Source: Watersipora subatra | Taxonomy: Eukaryota > Bryozoa > Gymnolaemata > Cheilostomatida > Watersiporidae | Assembly (NCBI RefSeq): GCF_963576615.1 | Contig: NC_088711.1 | Location: forward strand, 16,648,182 to 16,712,181 | Reading direction: 5' to 3' | DNA length: 64,000 nucleotides | The notes under the pieces: generated by a model | What the model was told of the DNA's origin: nothing | The model's database searches: none | The model's input: only the letters and a program-made list of their open reading frames with translations | Shown: one piece after another, positions 1 through 12,715 of the stretch | Numbering within the stretch: the stretch's first letter is position 1 | How the letters are laid out: each line of letters begins with the position of its first letter | Program-made: the position numbers and the translations under genes

Positions 1-990
1 TGCCACGCTGCCTAGCACAATTTGCTGACAAAATCAAATGATGAGCTTCAATCAAAACTGTTGGCGCTGCATGGTTTTAGTTTCTTCTTCAACACAATGC
101 CTCAACAATGCCTCAATAACGCATCTAAACTGCTCAGATGCTCTCAATGCTGCCAGCAAAGAACTATGTGAACAACTCTTCTCTCTGATGAAAACAAAAA
201 TGTTACACACATTGAATGCTTTGACGCAAGCCACAAAAGCCTGCCTAGAACTATGAACTGAGAAAATGCCATCGAAAACGCTCTATAGAAACAAGCCTTT
301 TGAAAACAGAAATGGGTAGCTGAACCAACTGGTTGAACTCAGCCATACATCAAATTCTAAAACACCTCGGTTTATAGGCTGACTGAGCTAAGTTAGTCAT
401 TCAGTGCAAACATTTCTTATGATTTGGAAGAATAATTATCTGTATAGCAGGTAAAATTGATACCCTAAAGAAATAATTATGGTCTTGCAAACAGGCTTGT
501 TGTAAATGGATGGAGTAAAATATTGCTAGGAAGCGGACTGCAATTATCTACCTGTCAACCACTGAAGCATTCATGCAGCAAGCAATAAATTTCTTTGTTC
601 ATCCAGACAAGTACACAATTCTCTACTAATCAATTTGACCCAATGGACGTCTATGAAAAAATTAGAGACAAGCACAATAATTGCGGTGGACACAGAAATG
701 ATTGATCAAGTTGACGGTAAAGCAGCCTTTTAAAAAAGAAACTTGTGTTACCTTCAGCGAAATTATCAATAACTTCAAAATAGCTAACAGAAGATATCGA
801 ATTTTTGCCGCTACATTTGACCTCGTAATTAGCAGCTATAGACATTTTACAAAGCTTGATAGTGCAATTGCCTATTTCATACACAGAAAAACTACCAAAA
901 CTATCAAGGCCAGATTGACTATTATTTCTTCCATCAAAGCAAAATTTAAAAAAAAAATGAAAAGATAGCATTGCTGAGTACTTGCCGACA
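1..990. other. AT-rich stretch, no gene recognised
   Basis: I see no splice-consistent exon, transposon terminus or RNA gene here. The overlapping short open frames on both strands have no recognisable motif and no continuation into neighbouring DNA. Confidence 0.5.
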
Positions 991-1440
991 TTGGCTATAG
1001 CTATGTACCAGAGACCAACATTGGCTATTGCTATGCACCAGAGACCAACATTGGCTATAGCTATGCACCAGAGACCAACATTGGCTATTGCTATGCACCA
1101 GAGACCAACATTGGTTATTGCTATGTACCAGAGACCAACATCGGCTATAGCTATGCACCAGAGACCAACATTGGCTATAGCTATGCACCAGAGACCAACA
1201 TTGGCTATTGCTATGCACCAGAGACCAACATTGGTTATTGCTATGTACCAGAGACCAACATCGGCTATAGCTATGCACCAGAGACCAACATTGGCTATAG
1301 CTATGCACCAGAGAATAACATTGGTTATTGCTATGCACCAGAGACCAACATCGGCTATAGCTATGCACCAGAGACCAACATTGGCTATAGCTATGCACCA
1401 GAGAATAACATTGGCTATTGCTATGTACCAGAGAACAAAT
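991..1440. repeat. 30-bp minisatellite, about 15 copies
   Basis: The 30-bp unit contains the core TTGGCTATAGCTATG followed by CACCAGAGACCAACA. About 15 head-to-tail copies are present. They vary at a few fixed sites (CTATAG/CTATTG, TTGG/TCGG, GCACC/GTACC, GACCAACA/AATAACA). The unit length is divisible by three and has no stop in at least one frame per strand, which creates long open frames on both strands (982-1503 plus, 946-1641 minus). These look like repeat artefacts, not genes: there is no conserved flank, no splice context and no known domain. Confidence 0.95.
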
Positions 1441-2910
1441 GAAGGAACTATTATACAAAAACAGAAAAAGAAACAACTGACTTGGAACAGCCTGACCTAC
1501 TGAAAATAATGCAAGATCAAAATAAAAATAGAGACAAAAATTAATAATCACCTGAAGTACTTCACAGCATGTCATGTAAAAATTATCTTTTTCAGTTGAC
1601 ATTAGAAAAATATTGACCCAATAAAACCAAACTCTGAACAAAGCAAATCAACAGAACACATAAAAGTGGATGCACAGCATCATCTGTAAAGAAAACGATT
1701 GCCCTAGGCAACACTGACGCATATATCAAATAAAGCAAATTAAACTTCAATGCAAGCAACAAAGACTACAATTCTTCACTTAACCCTGAGACTAGGATTA
1801 GAGTTGAGATCAGAGAATAAGGTCAGACAGAACCAGATAAATACATGAATGACTTGAACCAAAATAATGGATCCCAAAACGGCATAAAATTAGTAAAAAT
1901 GGTTTACCCTAAAACCACTAAAGCACAATATTTCGAACTGTAAAAGTTTTTTCGCAATTTATAAATCCGACCTCTATGTGATAAAATAAAAATTGTTTCT
2001 GCTTGCTGTCATGTAAAAAGTTAATTGATTAGTTGTAAGTAAAGAGAGGTGAACATGGCCTTCGTGTTGCTAATATGAGTAAAGTAATTTGAACACAGTA
2101 TAGCTATAACAATAAAAAGTTTGTGTACTTAACACGGCTTTGCTTCAAGCATAAAAGGTATTTATCAATGTTTTCTAAATTTATCATGAATGGAACGCAG
2201 CAGACCATTGGCAAGGTAAGATTTTACCACATTCCAAATTAGTGAGCTCGCTGAAAGACTTAGTAGAAAAGGAAGATTTTACTGTCAAGACGGGCTAATT
2301 CACAAGTGTGGCTGCAAAAATATGATGAAATATATCCCAAAAATGACAGAGCCAAAAAAGTCACTGAGAAGCAGGAATAAACCATTTCAACTGAACCACA
2401 AGTATGTGTCAGAGAAATACGAAACAAATCGGGCTCTAACATCTGTGAAGAATCCAGCCATTTGATAGACTGGATGAAATGAAATATTAGCATTGATTTG
2501 TTAATAGAGGGTTAACAAACTTAATTGATTCGTTAACTCTTACAATACTACACGTCCTGCTACATTAACTTCATTTTTAGACTTGAATAAAAAAGCATGA
2601 GCAGGATTCAATTTGAATGATCATTATAATAATAGTAAGAAGGAAAGGCAGTTCCATAGACATAAATATAAGCTAGAAAACAGGAAATGACATAATTCAA
2701 CGCCTGTACCAGTTGTCCAAACACAGCTGAGGTTACACTTTTGCATTTATTAAAAAGCAAAAAGTGAAATCTTTTCTATTATTTAAAATTTTTAAAAGCA
2801 GTTTGATTTATAAATCTACTCAACTATGGCAAAGAATAATCACTATTGCAATTATGCCTTCACCTATAACTACTTTTTAAAGTGAATAATTTACACACTT
2901 ATAACACAAA
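1441..2910. other. Intergenic AT-rich DNA, nothing recognised
   Basis: No exon with good splice sites and no transposon ends were seen. A short unrecognised open stretch near 2265-2465 has no counterpart in the window. Confidence 0.45.
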
Positions 2911-2964
2911 TCCTATGGGGACTACAGATCCTTTGGGGACTACAGATCCTATGGGGACTACATG
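2911..2964. repeat. 18-bp tandem repeat, 3 copies
   Basis: Three adjacent copies of an 18-bp unit, TCCTATGGGGACTACAGA, with single-base changes in the second and third copies. Confidence 0.9.
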
Positions 2965-3251
2965 TAGAAAGATTTTAGAATACTAGAAGATTGAATGTCT
3001 TTTACTACATTGAATAACTAAATATTCCGACCCTAAAATAATGTGTAACTCTGCATACAGCCAAAAACTAAAGTTGGATAACATAATGATTGCATAATAT
3101 ATATTGCATAAAGGGGACTTAAAAATGTTAAATTATTAAATCAGTCATTAAAATTGTGGAGAAAATAAAATTAGTGAGACAGAAAATTGTGTTCTTTTTG
3201 ATTATTTTGCTGTCTCTTAAAGCTTTTGATTGGAGGAAATACTGTAAAAAC

Positions 3252-3291
3252 CTACTCAATTAATAATAAACTACTCAATTAATAATAAACT
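3252..3291. repeat. 19-bp direct repeat, about 2 copies
   Basis: CTACTCAATTAATAATAAA occurs twice in tandem, followed by a degenerate third start. Confidence 0.85.
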
Positions 3292-3985
3292 ATTTAATTT
3301 ATGTTCACAATTAACTTCCCAACTGTTCATTTTCTTTCGATTCTTTTTTGAGTTTTGATTCAACAACATATGTTACACATTATTTCATAACCTCTTCAGA
3401 TGTTTCCCTCTCACTCTACAACTGTTTCTTACAACATAAAACTCTATCAGGATGAAAATGTACAAATGTAGTGTCCCTTGTATAAAATTCTTATTATTAT
3501 ATAAAATCCATTAACAGGTAGTATGATTTCCTTACACATAGCATGACAAATGTCAACAACATTACAGCATTTTTGATTTCAGATGAGAAGTTTCGCTACG
3601 CCGTCCTAAAACTATTCAGGAAGATGCATATAAAATGTATTGGATTGGGACCCGCCAGCGATACGGCTGAGTGACACAACAAGGAAAACCTCGATGCTTT
3701 CCTAAAACTGAATACTGAAAAGATGCAAGAATATAATTGGTGTAAAGATTTTCCACCGTGTTGCATAGCAAATGCATAACTACGTAAATTGATAATGAAG
3801 ATATAAAAAAGTATTTAATATTCATCCTATTCAATGAGTAAAATATCCTACATAGCTTATGTTGAAGAGTGACTTAATAGTGACAATTTATTGATTGGAA
3901 TTAGAGAGTAACCAAACATCATCTTGCTCAAAACAGTTTTAAAGTTTTATCATGAATAGTCTCATGCATTTCTACAGAAAATAGA
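3292..3985. other. AT-rich stretch, nothing recognised
   Basis: No gene, transposon terminus or RNA gene could be supported here. Confidence 0.4.
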
Positions 3986-4052
3986 AGTATATAGGGTAAG
4001 TGTAAGTAGAAGTATATAGGGTAAGTGTAAGTAGAAGTATATAAGGTAAGTG
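3986..4052. repeat. 25-bp tandem repeat, 2.7 copies
   Basis: The unit AGAAGTATATAGGGTAAGTG plus a short link (GTAAGT) is repeated almost three times. The last copy has AAGG in place of AGGG. Confidence 0.85.
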
Positions 4053-4419
4053 TTGCCTAAAAGAAGCTAGACAGACACTACCCTGTTACATTACTACCAA
4101 GAAGTTCGGCTTTACCAACTTCATTCAAACAACTACAGGTTTCCCCGTCTACCTTTGAGACTATATACATCGCCGTAAACAGCTATGGAACTGTTTTACA
4201 ATGTTGTGAATACTTACAATTTATTTTACATTACCAAATACAATGTGGCTTGACACAGAGAGACCTCATCAATGCTTACATAGGTCTAACAAGTGAGAGA
4301 AAACTGACCATAAAAACATTCCCAATTGCATGGCAGAGCAGATATAAGTTCACTATGTGCAGTGTTTACACTCAAATCCCTTGTTTTTCTATGTGCTACA
4401 AGTGAGTACAAGTATAAAC

Positions 4420-4520
4420 CAGGTTTTATACATGGATATACAACCGACACAAGTATATTAATTCATCTTCAGGAGTTACATCAACTCTGACCAAGTGATA
4501 TTACTACAAAGGAATGTGGC
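4420..4520 (+). repeat. Diverged lone copy of the 342-bp unit found at 7540-9490
   Basis: The order of words (TTTATACATGG..ACAACCGACACAAG..TTAATTCATCTTCAGGAGTTA..CCAAGTGATATTACTA) parallels the later tandem unit (TTTATATAGAC..AACAACAAATA..TTAATCTTAGGGAGTTA..CCAAGTGACATTGCTA). Alignment is by eye, so the boundaries are approximate. It indicates that the unit is an older dispersed repeat and not only a local tandem array. Confidence 0.55.
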
Positions 4521-5545
4521 TACCAAGCTTTTTAGCATACATGGCTGAAGGGCTTCTTTTCACGTCTAGCATTCAGAATAATAGAACAAAAAAAGAAACA
4601 GAACTAAGAACAATTATTGGATCAGAGAAAAATGTATGTAACCCGATTGATTTTTTAGATGAAGATGAAAGACAACTGGCTAATTTCAATTGTATGTTGT
4701 GAAGCTGCATTACTATATTTTTGTATAATTCACATAATGTGATTACTGCATAGAGATCAGTGGATTCAGGCTCTTATATTGAAGAAATAAAACATTAAAA
4801 TTCATTATTTGCAGCTGCTTCACATCATGTAAAGTTCATGTAATATGATACTTATATAGACTTTTAGAAAGTAAAAGTAACGATTCTATAAATTCGTCAA
4901 CATCTAGTATTTTGGTGAAAATACAAGCATTTTGGGCCAGCTGTTTCACATCCCTCATGGGTGAATCGTGTAAAATTACCACTGCAACAAGTTCAGGGTA
5001 TTCAAATTCCTAGAGGGGAACTAAACAATAACACTTGTACTAAATTTTCACTGTTGAAGTCTCATTATAGTTCAACCTAAACTTTTTAAGCATCTTGTAA
5101 ACAGGTTTGATTAGTGTTCTCTATTGGCCCAATCTACTTTAAAACTGTCTTTTAATTCTAAAGGTTACAGACAACTCCTGACAAAGACTTGAAAAATAAA
5201 CAACTTATTTCCCATGTTATAAATTGGGCAGATGAGATGAAAATGTGAGAAAGAGTACCGGATACAACACTTAAGAAATACAACAGAGATGAAGTTCTGT
5301 ACACTTTAACATATAGTACTACGAACACAAGTCGCTCTTTTGAACTGAAATACCACCCAAAAAGTCAGGTGCGACTTATACATGAATGACTTTTGTTGAG
5401 GTATTTTCTTGCCATCCTACATGCTAAAGCGTGTGGCACGCATACCTAATTAGAATGTGCTTTTGCCCATGACTATGGTGCTACATCATACTGGAGCAAA
5501 ACGTGTCACAGCAAGTATTTCATTTGCAAAAATTGCTTAATCGTT

Positions 5546-6900
5546 ATGAACTTTAACAGTAAGCATTGGTGTTATGATGCTGCTTTTAAACGGAAGGTTG
5601 TAGAACTTGTAGAAGAACATGGAAACAGATCTACAGAGCGTAAATATACTATCTCAAAAAACTTGTTCGACATTGGTGTAAGGCCAAAGAAAGTTTGCTT
5701 GAAATGCCTAAAACAAGAAAGCACGACTGAGAAAGCAACATTTATACAATGGATTGGATAAAATTTGATTGTTGATTGGGTTACAGAAAAAAGTAACAGC
5801 GGTTATATTGCAACCATGCTTTGTATCAAGCAAAGTGTTTTAAAGCAGTTTACCGATCCGTCATTTGAGGCATGCATTGGCTGGGTACAAAAACTCACAA
5901 AACGCATGGACCATACTTTGCAAGTGAAGAGCAAGATCTTAAAAACATGACATGTGGGCTGAAGGAACAAATATGTCCTTCCACAGACTTATTATTCAAC
6001 AGAGAAAAGTACACCAGTTCAAATTGAGCTAATAGGAAATACGAATAAAACAGCCATGTGCTTTGACATGCCTTCAAGCAGTACCATAGATCCCAAAGGT
6101 ATGGCATACGCGTATTAGTACTTCCTGTGATATTGTCGCAAATTCAATTTTTAACATTTTCTGTTCATAGACAGGAAACCCATTCTGATGAAAACAACTG
6201 GCCATGAACGACCAATTTTACTGTTGCGCTTCCTCGCATAGCAAATGGCATCAAGCTGAAGCAACCAAAAGTTAATTTTAAATGAAAAAAAAACAAAAAG
6301 TTGAAAAGATGCTGCTAGAATTTTTGTGCTTTTTCACTATAAAGGATGGATAGTTGAGGCCAGTATCAAACTCTGACTGAGAAACACTTGGAACAACAGA
6401 TCAGGTGCATGATGCAAAGGACAGCTCTTCCTGTCTGTGATCATTTTCATGCCCACAAAACAGATAAGGTGAAATATGCTCTAAATTGGATACAAACATC
6501 ACAAGATATGATTAGACAAGGTAAACAAGATGACTTTACTGCTGCGCTTCAGCCACTTGGTATTGTGTTACCAAGACTTTTAAAGAGCGGCCGAGACAAA
6601 AGAGGCCTGTTTAAATGTCATTCAAAGCCAATAAGTCTGTGCCCAAAGGTTGCAACATAAAAAAGCATCTCTTTGTAGCTATCCTGGGTAAAGTGTTTGG
6701 GATGACAATTCTGAAGATATGAAAAAAGCTTTTTGAAAACCCGAATTGACAATTCTCTAGATGGAATTGGAATGATAAAGTATACCATGACAGCTTTGAT
6801 GAGGAAAGCGATGAAGTTGAGGATATCTTGCTGATATGGATGTTCTAGAGGAAGACTGGGCTATTTTATTCGAGGACAGTGACAGCAGTGATGGTATGTG
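5546..6900 (+). pseudogene. Degenerate pogo/Tigger-like DDE transposase
   Basis: Conceptual fragments on the plus strand follow the order of a pogo-type (Tc1/mariner superfamily) transposase. 5546-5761 begins with an HTH-like stretch (YDAAFKRKVVELVEEHGN). 5765-5950 resembles the CENP-B-like second DNA-binding domain (IVDWVTEKSNSGYIATMLCI). Around 6180-6210 a KTTGHERP stretch resembles the start of the DDE core. 6388-6660 has the ALQPLGIVLPRLLKS stretch, which resembles the LQPLD..VNKPFK block after the catalytic region. An acidic tail (SDSSDG) ends near 6898. Frames shift several times and stops interrupt the core, so it cannot encode an active enzyme. GCGACTTATACATG-like words near 5370 and GCAGCTTATACACG near 6970 may belong to the element's subterminal regions, but I could not fix its ends. 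Confidence 0.8.
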
Positions 6901-6999
6901 AATGTTATGTGATAACAAATAAAAACGTTAAATTTTTTTCTATTGCTTTTCATGTCCAATATGGGGATGCAGCTTATACACGCATGTATCTTATAGTCA

Positions 7000-7540
7000 A
7001 ATAAATACGTTCGATGAAACAGCCATCACATTATAAGAGGCTTACATGTACTCTTAAAAGATAACAGTAAAAAACAGAAAAGGAGCAATCACAGTTGCCT
7101 AAAACACTAACTAAATTATAGAAAGCATAGATGTAGATGTCTGATGAATAGCCCAGTAAACATCATAGCGAGAATATAGTAGTTCTCATGAAAAGCTGAC
7201 AATAAAAACTCGTATATCAAACTATATACAAAAATGGAGCCTATCGACAATAAGAGACAACTCGTGATACGAATCAGTGATTTGAGTGCAAACCACGGAG
7301 ACAAAAAAAACTTAAATAAGACAACAAGACCAACAGATGGCAAAATATTTTAGAATATACACAAAATATCTAGCATCCTATCACATATTGAAATAATAAA
7401 AAAAGACTGCTACGAGGAAATGGGAGATCATAAGTGATGGACTAGAGTGCATGAATTTACTAACAAAAGAAGCATAAGGTTAAAGCTTTGCTAGCCCAAA
7501 ACTTACTTTTAATGAATTATAAACTCAAATCAAATAAAAA
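7000..7540. other. Intergenic AT-rich DNA, nothing recognised
   Basis: No exon or terminal repeat supported. Confidence 0.4.
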
Positions 7541-9490
7541 GCTTCATTATATACATAACTAAAAAAACAACCAACAAATATATTAATCTGTCTTGAAAAA
7601 GTTATACAAACACTAACCAAGTGACATTGCTATTCAGGAAGGCATCTTCACAAAACTCGTTCAACAGGCACACTATTGCTCAAACATAGCTGAAAGAGTT
7701 TCACCTCTAGTGAACACAATAATAGGAGTAACAGCTGGGAAACAAACCATAGGAATAATTAATTACTCAGTAAGAAAAATGTGTAATCAGAATAAAGTGG
7801 TATATAAGAGAAATGAAATACTGCAAATTTACATTCTGAAACATACTGCATTGTTTCTCTGAGTTTAGGCATGGAATAGGTAATGGAGGCACGGCAAATT
7901 CTTTTAACATATGGGTGTAAAGGCCTATATACTTCCTTGTCTAATCATGTTGAGAATGTTTTAAAATATAAAAGCACCTGGTATGACTTGAAAAGTGATC
8001 AATTTTACTCAACTCACATTTATACAAACTGATTCAGTTCATAATAATGTCATCATCAACCTAGATAAGAAATTTATTAAAATTTCAACAATTTCCTACC
8101 AAGGTGTACATTTGTTTATTATCGGTAGGACAATTGTTTTACGCACAGGATATTTTCTTACAGCTGACTTTGGGAAATACCAAATCTAAACTAAGTAGTC
8201 ATGATGTTGCCTGGCTCATCAGAATAAAGGTATATAAGAGAAATGAAAACAAAATGGGGAACTTAACGTTTATATTTCAGTTAGTTTGAGTCAATAAAAT
8301 TTTCAAACATCAGTCAGTATGAAACAGACTTTATATAGACAAACAACAAATATATCAATTAATCTTAGGGAGTTATACAAACACTAACTTAGTGACATTG
8401 CTATGCAGGAAAGTATCTTCACAAAACTTGTTCAACAGGCACACTATTGCTCAAACATAGCGAAAAGGGTTTCACCTCTAGTGAACACAATAATTAATAA
8501 GTGTAACAATGATGAAACAGAAAGTAAAAATATTGATTTGATCAGGAAGAAAAATGTGTAATCAGATTAAGGTGGTATATAAGAGAAATGAAAACAAACT
8601 GGGGAACTTAACGTTTATATTTCAGTCAGTTTGAGTCAATAAAATTTTCAAACATCAGTCAGTATGAAACAGACTTTATATAGACAACCAACAAATAGAT
8701 CAATTAGTCTTAGGGAGTTATACAAACACTAACCTAGTGACATTGCTATGCAGGAAGGTATCTTCACAAAACTCGTTCAACAGGCACACTATTGCTCAAA
8801 CATAGCTGAAAGAGTTTCACCTCTAGTGAACACAATAATAGGAGTAACAGCTGGGAAACAAACCATAGGAATAATTAATTACTCAGTAAGAAAAATGTGT
8901 AATCAGAATAAAGTGGTATATAAGAGAAATGAAAACAAAATGGGGAACTTAACGTTTATATTTCAGTTAGTTTGAGTCAATAAAATTTTCAAACATCAGT
9001 CAGTATGAAACAGACTTTATATAGACAAACAACAAATATATCAATTAATCTTAGGGAGTTATACAAACACTAACCTAGTGACATTGCTATGCAGGAAAGT
9101 ATCTTCACAAAACTTGTTCAACAGGCACACTATTGCTCAAACATAGCCAAAAGGGTTTCACCTCTAGTGAACACAGTAATTAATAAGTGTAACAATGATA
9201 AAACAAAGCAAAAATATTGATTTAATCAGCAAGAAAAATGTGTAATCAGATTAAGGTGGTATATAAGAGAGGTGACAACAAACTGGGGAACTTGACATTT
9301 ATATTTCAGTCAATTTGAGTCAATAAAATTTTCAAACATCAGTCAGTATGAAACAGACTTTATATAGACAAACAACAAATACATAAATTAGTCTTAGGGA
9401 GTTATACAAACACTAACCAAGTGACATTGCTACTCAGGAAGGCGACGTCACAAAACTCGTTCAACAGGCACTCCATTGCTCAAACATAGC
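7540..9490 (+). repeat. Array of about 342-bp units
   Basis: Copies share TTATACAAACACTAACC, GTGACATTGCTA and TCGTTCAACAGGCACACTATTG. The last word recurs near 7660, 8427, 8775, 9117 and (diverged) 9459, giving a period of about 342-345 bp for the last four copies. The first copy is separated from the rest by the 7831-8222 segment. Copies are very similar, so the array is young. A 75-codon open frame inside one unit (8748-8975) is broken in others, and I do not regard it as a gene. Confidence 0.85.
7831..8222 (+). repeat. Copy A of a near-identical 390-bp duplication
   Basis: From AAATTTACATTCTGAAACAT to TGTTGCCTGGCTCATC this matches 9673-10063 with no difference that I could see, at an offset of 1844 bp. 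Its right edge passes abruptly into the 342-bp tandem unit (AGAATAAAGGTATATAAGAG), whereas copy B continues into unrelated sequence. Copy A is therefore the truncated, derived one. Confidence 0.9.
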
Positions 9491-9672
9491 TGAAAGGTTT
9501 CATCAACTTGGAGCAAATGAGACTGGACCAGCCCGACTTGGACCATAAGCGTAAAGAGGACCCTATCGAAAGACTTACCTATATGAGGCGATGTGATGGA
9601 AGATACAAGAAGAGATTATTTGCACTTTCTAGTGTATACATGTATTACAGTGCACAAATGAAGCAAATAAAT

Positions 9673-10063
9673 TTACATTCTGAAACATACTGCATTGTTT
9701 CTCTGAGTTTAGGCATGGAATAGGTAATGGAGGCACGGCAAATTCTTTTAACATATGGGTGTAAAGGCCTATATACTTCCTTGTCTAATCATGTTGAGAA
9801 TGTTTTAAAATATAAAAGCACCTGGTATGACTTGAAAAGTGATCAATTTTACTCAACTCACATTTATACAAACTGATTCAGTTCATAATAATGTCATCAT
9901 CAACCTAGATAAGAAATTTATTAAAATTTCAACAATTTCCTACCAAGGTGTACATTTGTTTATTATCGGTAGGACAATTGTTTTACGCACAGGATATTTT
10001 CTTACAGCTGACTTTGGGAAATACCAAATCTAAACTAAGTAGTCATGATGTTGCCTGGCTCAT
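9673..10063 (+). repeat. Copy B (parental context) of the 390-bp duplication
   Basis: Near-identical to 7831-8222. Unlike copy A it runs on into TGGGCTAGCAGATTTCCC. A diverged homologue with the same continuation is present at about 11560-11900, so this is probably the ancestral arrangement. Confidence 0.9.
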
Positions 10064-10990
10064 CATTGGGCTAGCAGATTTCCCAATTTTAGCAGAATAT
10101 CATTTTGTTGTATGTATTATGCATGAAATTATGCTGGATGCGATGCAGTGAGTAATGCAAGGGCAAAATGTACCAAACCAAAAGTGAGTGCACTACTTCA
10201 TGAAAAAAAAACAAAGCATTAGGTCAGTCAGTCAGAATGTAAAACTTGAATTGATCTGACTTTGAAGAGGTATTGTTGCTGCCAGTTTTAAACCATGGAG
10301 ACAAATAATGAGAGGACAACAATACATAGACAGGGCTAACGTGAAAAAATGCTAATTATTATCTGAAAAAAAGAAAAGATGATATGGCCACATGGTGAGA
10401 AAAAAACATGCTAACAATGACCAAAACGAAAAACACATTCAACGAGAACAATAAAATATATGCAAAGCTCAGCAACGACAACTGAAGGAAAGGAATACCT
10501 CTTCATCAAAGGAAGCACCTACTACTAACAAAAATATAAGATCCTTCTCATAAGTAAAGTCATTAGATATAATATCACCCACTAATTATACCAAATTTTG
10601 TTTAGAAACTTTTTTATGGTTTTTGATGAGAGTTTAGTTTGTTGTGTCTGTTGTTATATTGGTTGTCATATTCTGTTGATGCCAAGCATAGTTGAGTGAT
10701 TAGCAAGCTATATTGTTTGTACGAGGGTGTATCAATTCGCTTAATGCTCGGTAGGAAAAGCTATGAAGAAGTTGGAAGGCGCGTTGCCATTTTCTCCAAG
10801 TCCCCATGGTGTAGTTTTAGGTCAGAAGCTGTTCTCAAAAACTAAGAGCATTCCAAACCAGCTGCTACTAGGGGAAAGTGGGGTATGGTGAGCATTGGTG
10901 CAAATTGAGCCCCGCTATTTCCTACCAAACAAGTGCTTTGATGCTTAAATTTGTGAACTAATTTTATGACCTTGAACCATACATCCTGGA
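9680..10990 (+). repeat. Segmental duplication, member 1
   Basis: Blocks in this interval recur in the same order and orientation at about 11560-14530: the TTTACTCAACT..TTCAGTT block, the GTGCACTACTTC..GAGAGGACAACA block, and the GTTGATGCCAA..AGTTGAGTGA..AGCAAGCTATATT block ending near CTTGAACC..ATCCTGG. Divergence is considerable (many indels), so the duplication is old. Member 2 is interrupted by the insertion at 12421-13987. Confidence 0.75.
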
Positions 10991-11550
10991 GAAAATCAAG
11001 ACATATGAAGGCATGCATATCCCCAACCTCGTTAAGGAATATAGACGTAATCAGTTTATGATTGAAGACATCTAGAACACCTTTTTATACTATATATGTT
11101 TTATTTATATAATGTTATCGCAATCGTAATGTACTTCATACGATCATATAAGTATGCATTACTTACTATAAAATTTTGTGACTAATTTTTAATATGTAAA
11201 GTACAGTACGTATATAAAATTTTAATGTTTTTACTGAGGGGGTGTTTTGCATTAAAAATTACTATGGGTTTTATGCCCTCCATACAACATTTTCACCTTA
11301 CGATCCCAACACCAGAACGAATTAATGTGGTATGGGGGGCTTACTGTACATGATTATGTAACAAGATCTGGGCTTTCAGTAGTTGCCAATTTCCTGTAGA
11401 TTAACATGAAGTTGAAAACAAAACAAATTTCAAGCTACCGATGGGACAAGTTTAGGCATCAATTTTGCTGACAACACGGCAGCAGAGAACTATTTCTCAA
11501 TCAAAAATAGTTCAAGATATTAAACACAATCATATGAAAAATAATCCTTA
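10990..11550. other. AT-rich stretch, nothing recognised
   Basis: Between the two duplication members. It includes the end of an element beginning near 10868 with AGGGGAAAGTGGGGTA and possibly ending near 11345 with GTATGGGGGGCTTACT, but the termini are too degenerate to classify. Confidence 0.35.
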
Positions 11551-12715
11551 CAAAACAAAATATGGATGCAAAAGCCTATATACTTTCGTCTAGTAATGTA
11601 GGGAACGTTGTAAAATGTAGAAGTACCTGATGTGACTTTAAAGTGATAAATTTTACTCAACTTAAATGTATATAAACTGATTCAGTTTATAATAATGTCA
11701 TCATCCATCTAGATAAGAAATTCATTTAGAATCTACTAGTTTTTTATCAAAGGTATATATTTGTTTATCATCAGCAGGACAATCTTTACCTGCGGGAGAT
11801 TTTGTTACAGCTAAATTGGGAAATACTCAATGTAAAATCAGTTGTCATGATTTCAGCTCATCATTGAGCAGACATCTCCCAATTTTAGCAGAACACTGTT
11901 TTGTTTTTTGCATTATGCATGACATTGTGTAGCAAGGAGTGTGAGGACAAAATAGACCAAAAGTGTGATTTTTGGTTTAATTTTATCAACAAAATTAGTT
12001 GAAAAAAAGAAAAAACTGGAAGAGTGATGAAGCCAATAATACGCAATAGCATAGCTAACAACGACTAAGTAGTGTGCACACTACTTCTTAAAAAACATAG
12101 CATTAGGTCAAACCATAATACATGAATTCATATGACTTTTAAATCATGGAGATAAATAGAGAGAGGACAACATTACATAGGCGAGGCTAACGTGAAAAAA
12201 TACCAACAAAAATCTGAAAAAAAAGAAACGATACGGCCACACAGTGAGAGAAAAACAGACTAACAATGAATAAAACAAAGAAAAATCAAAGAGAAAATAA
12301 AGGATACTCAAAGCTAACACAAGGACTGAAAAAAGGTCAAAGAAGGTCCCCGACAAAAGAAACACCTAATACTAGCATAACTATAAGACCATTCTTATCA
12401 GTAAAGCAATGCCATATAATCTCAAGTAGTCAGGATACCCAAACTTCACACGGGTTTGGTGAAGAGGCAATAGCTAGGGGCACAGTTACAAGGAGTGGCC
12501 GAGTCAGTAGACCTCGGCTAGATAAAGATAGTAATTACTACTAACTGTTATTAAAAGAAGGTTGCCATGTTGCATATTGTTGTAAAGAAATGCAAAGCGA
12601 TAATAAAATAATCTCCATGGCAGACAGTTCTGATGGTGGAGCTAGCGGTGGCGGATGACCGGAAAGGAGAGGTGAGGAGAGAGTTGTAGAGAAGGATGGT
12701 ACCAAGGCTAAGAAG

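Noticed and set aside
991..1440. CRISPR-like array
   Set aside because: Units are contiguous with no spacers, and the genome is eukaryotic. The same holds for the 28-, 49- and 19-bp arrays.
982..1503. A 173-codon repeat protein gene (and 231 codons on the other strand)
   Set aside because: It is produced by a stop-free 30-bp minisatellite. Both strands are open, and there is no promoter, splice or domain evidence.
8748..8975. A 75-codon gene in the tandem array
   Set aside because: The frame is intact in only one unit and disrupted in neighbouring copies.
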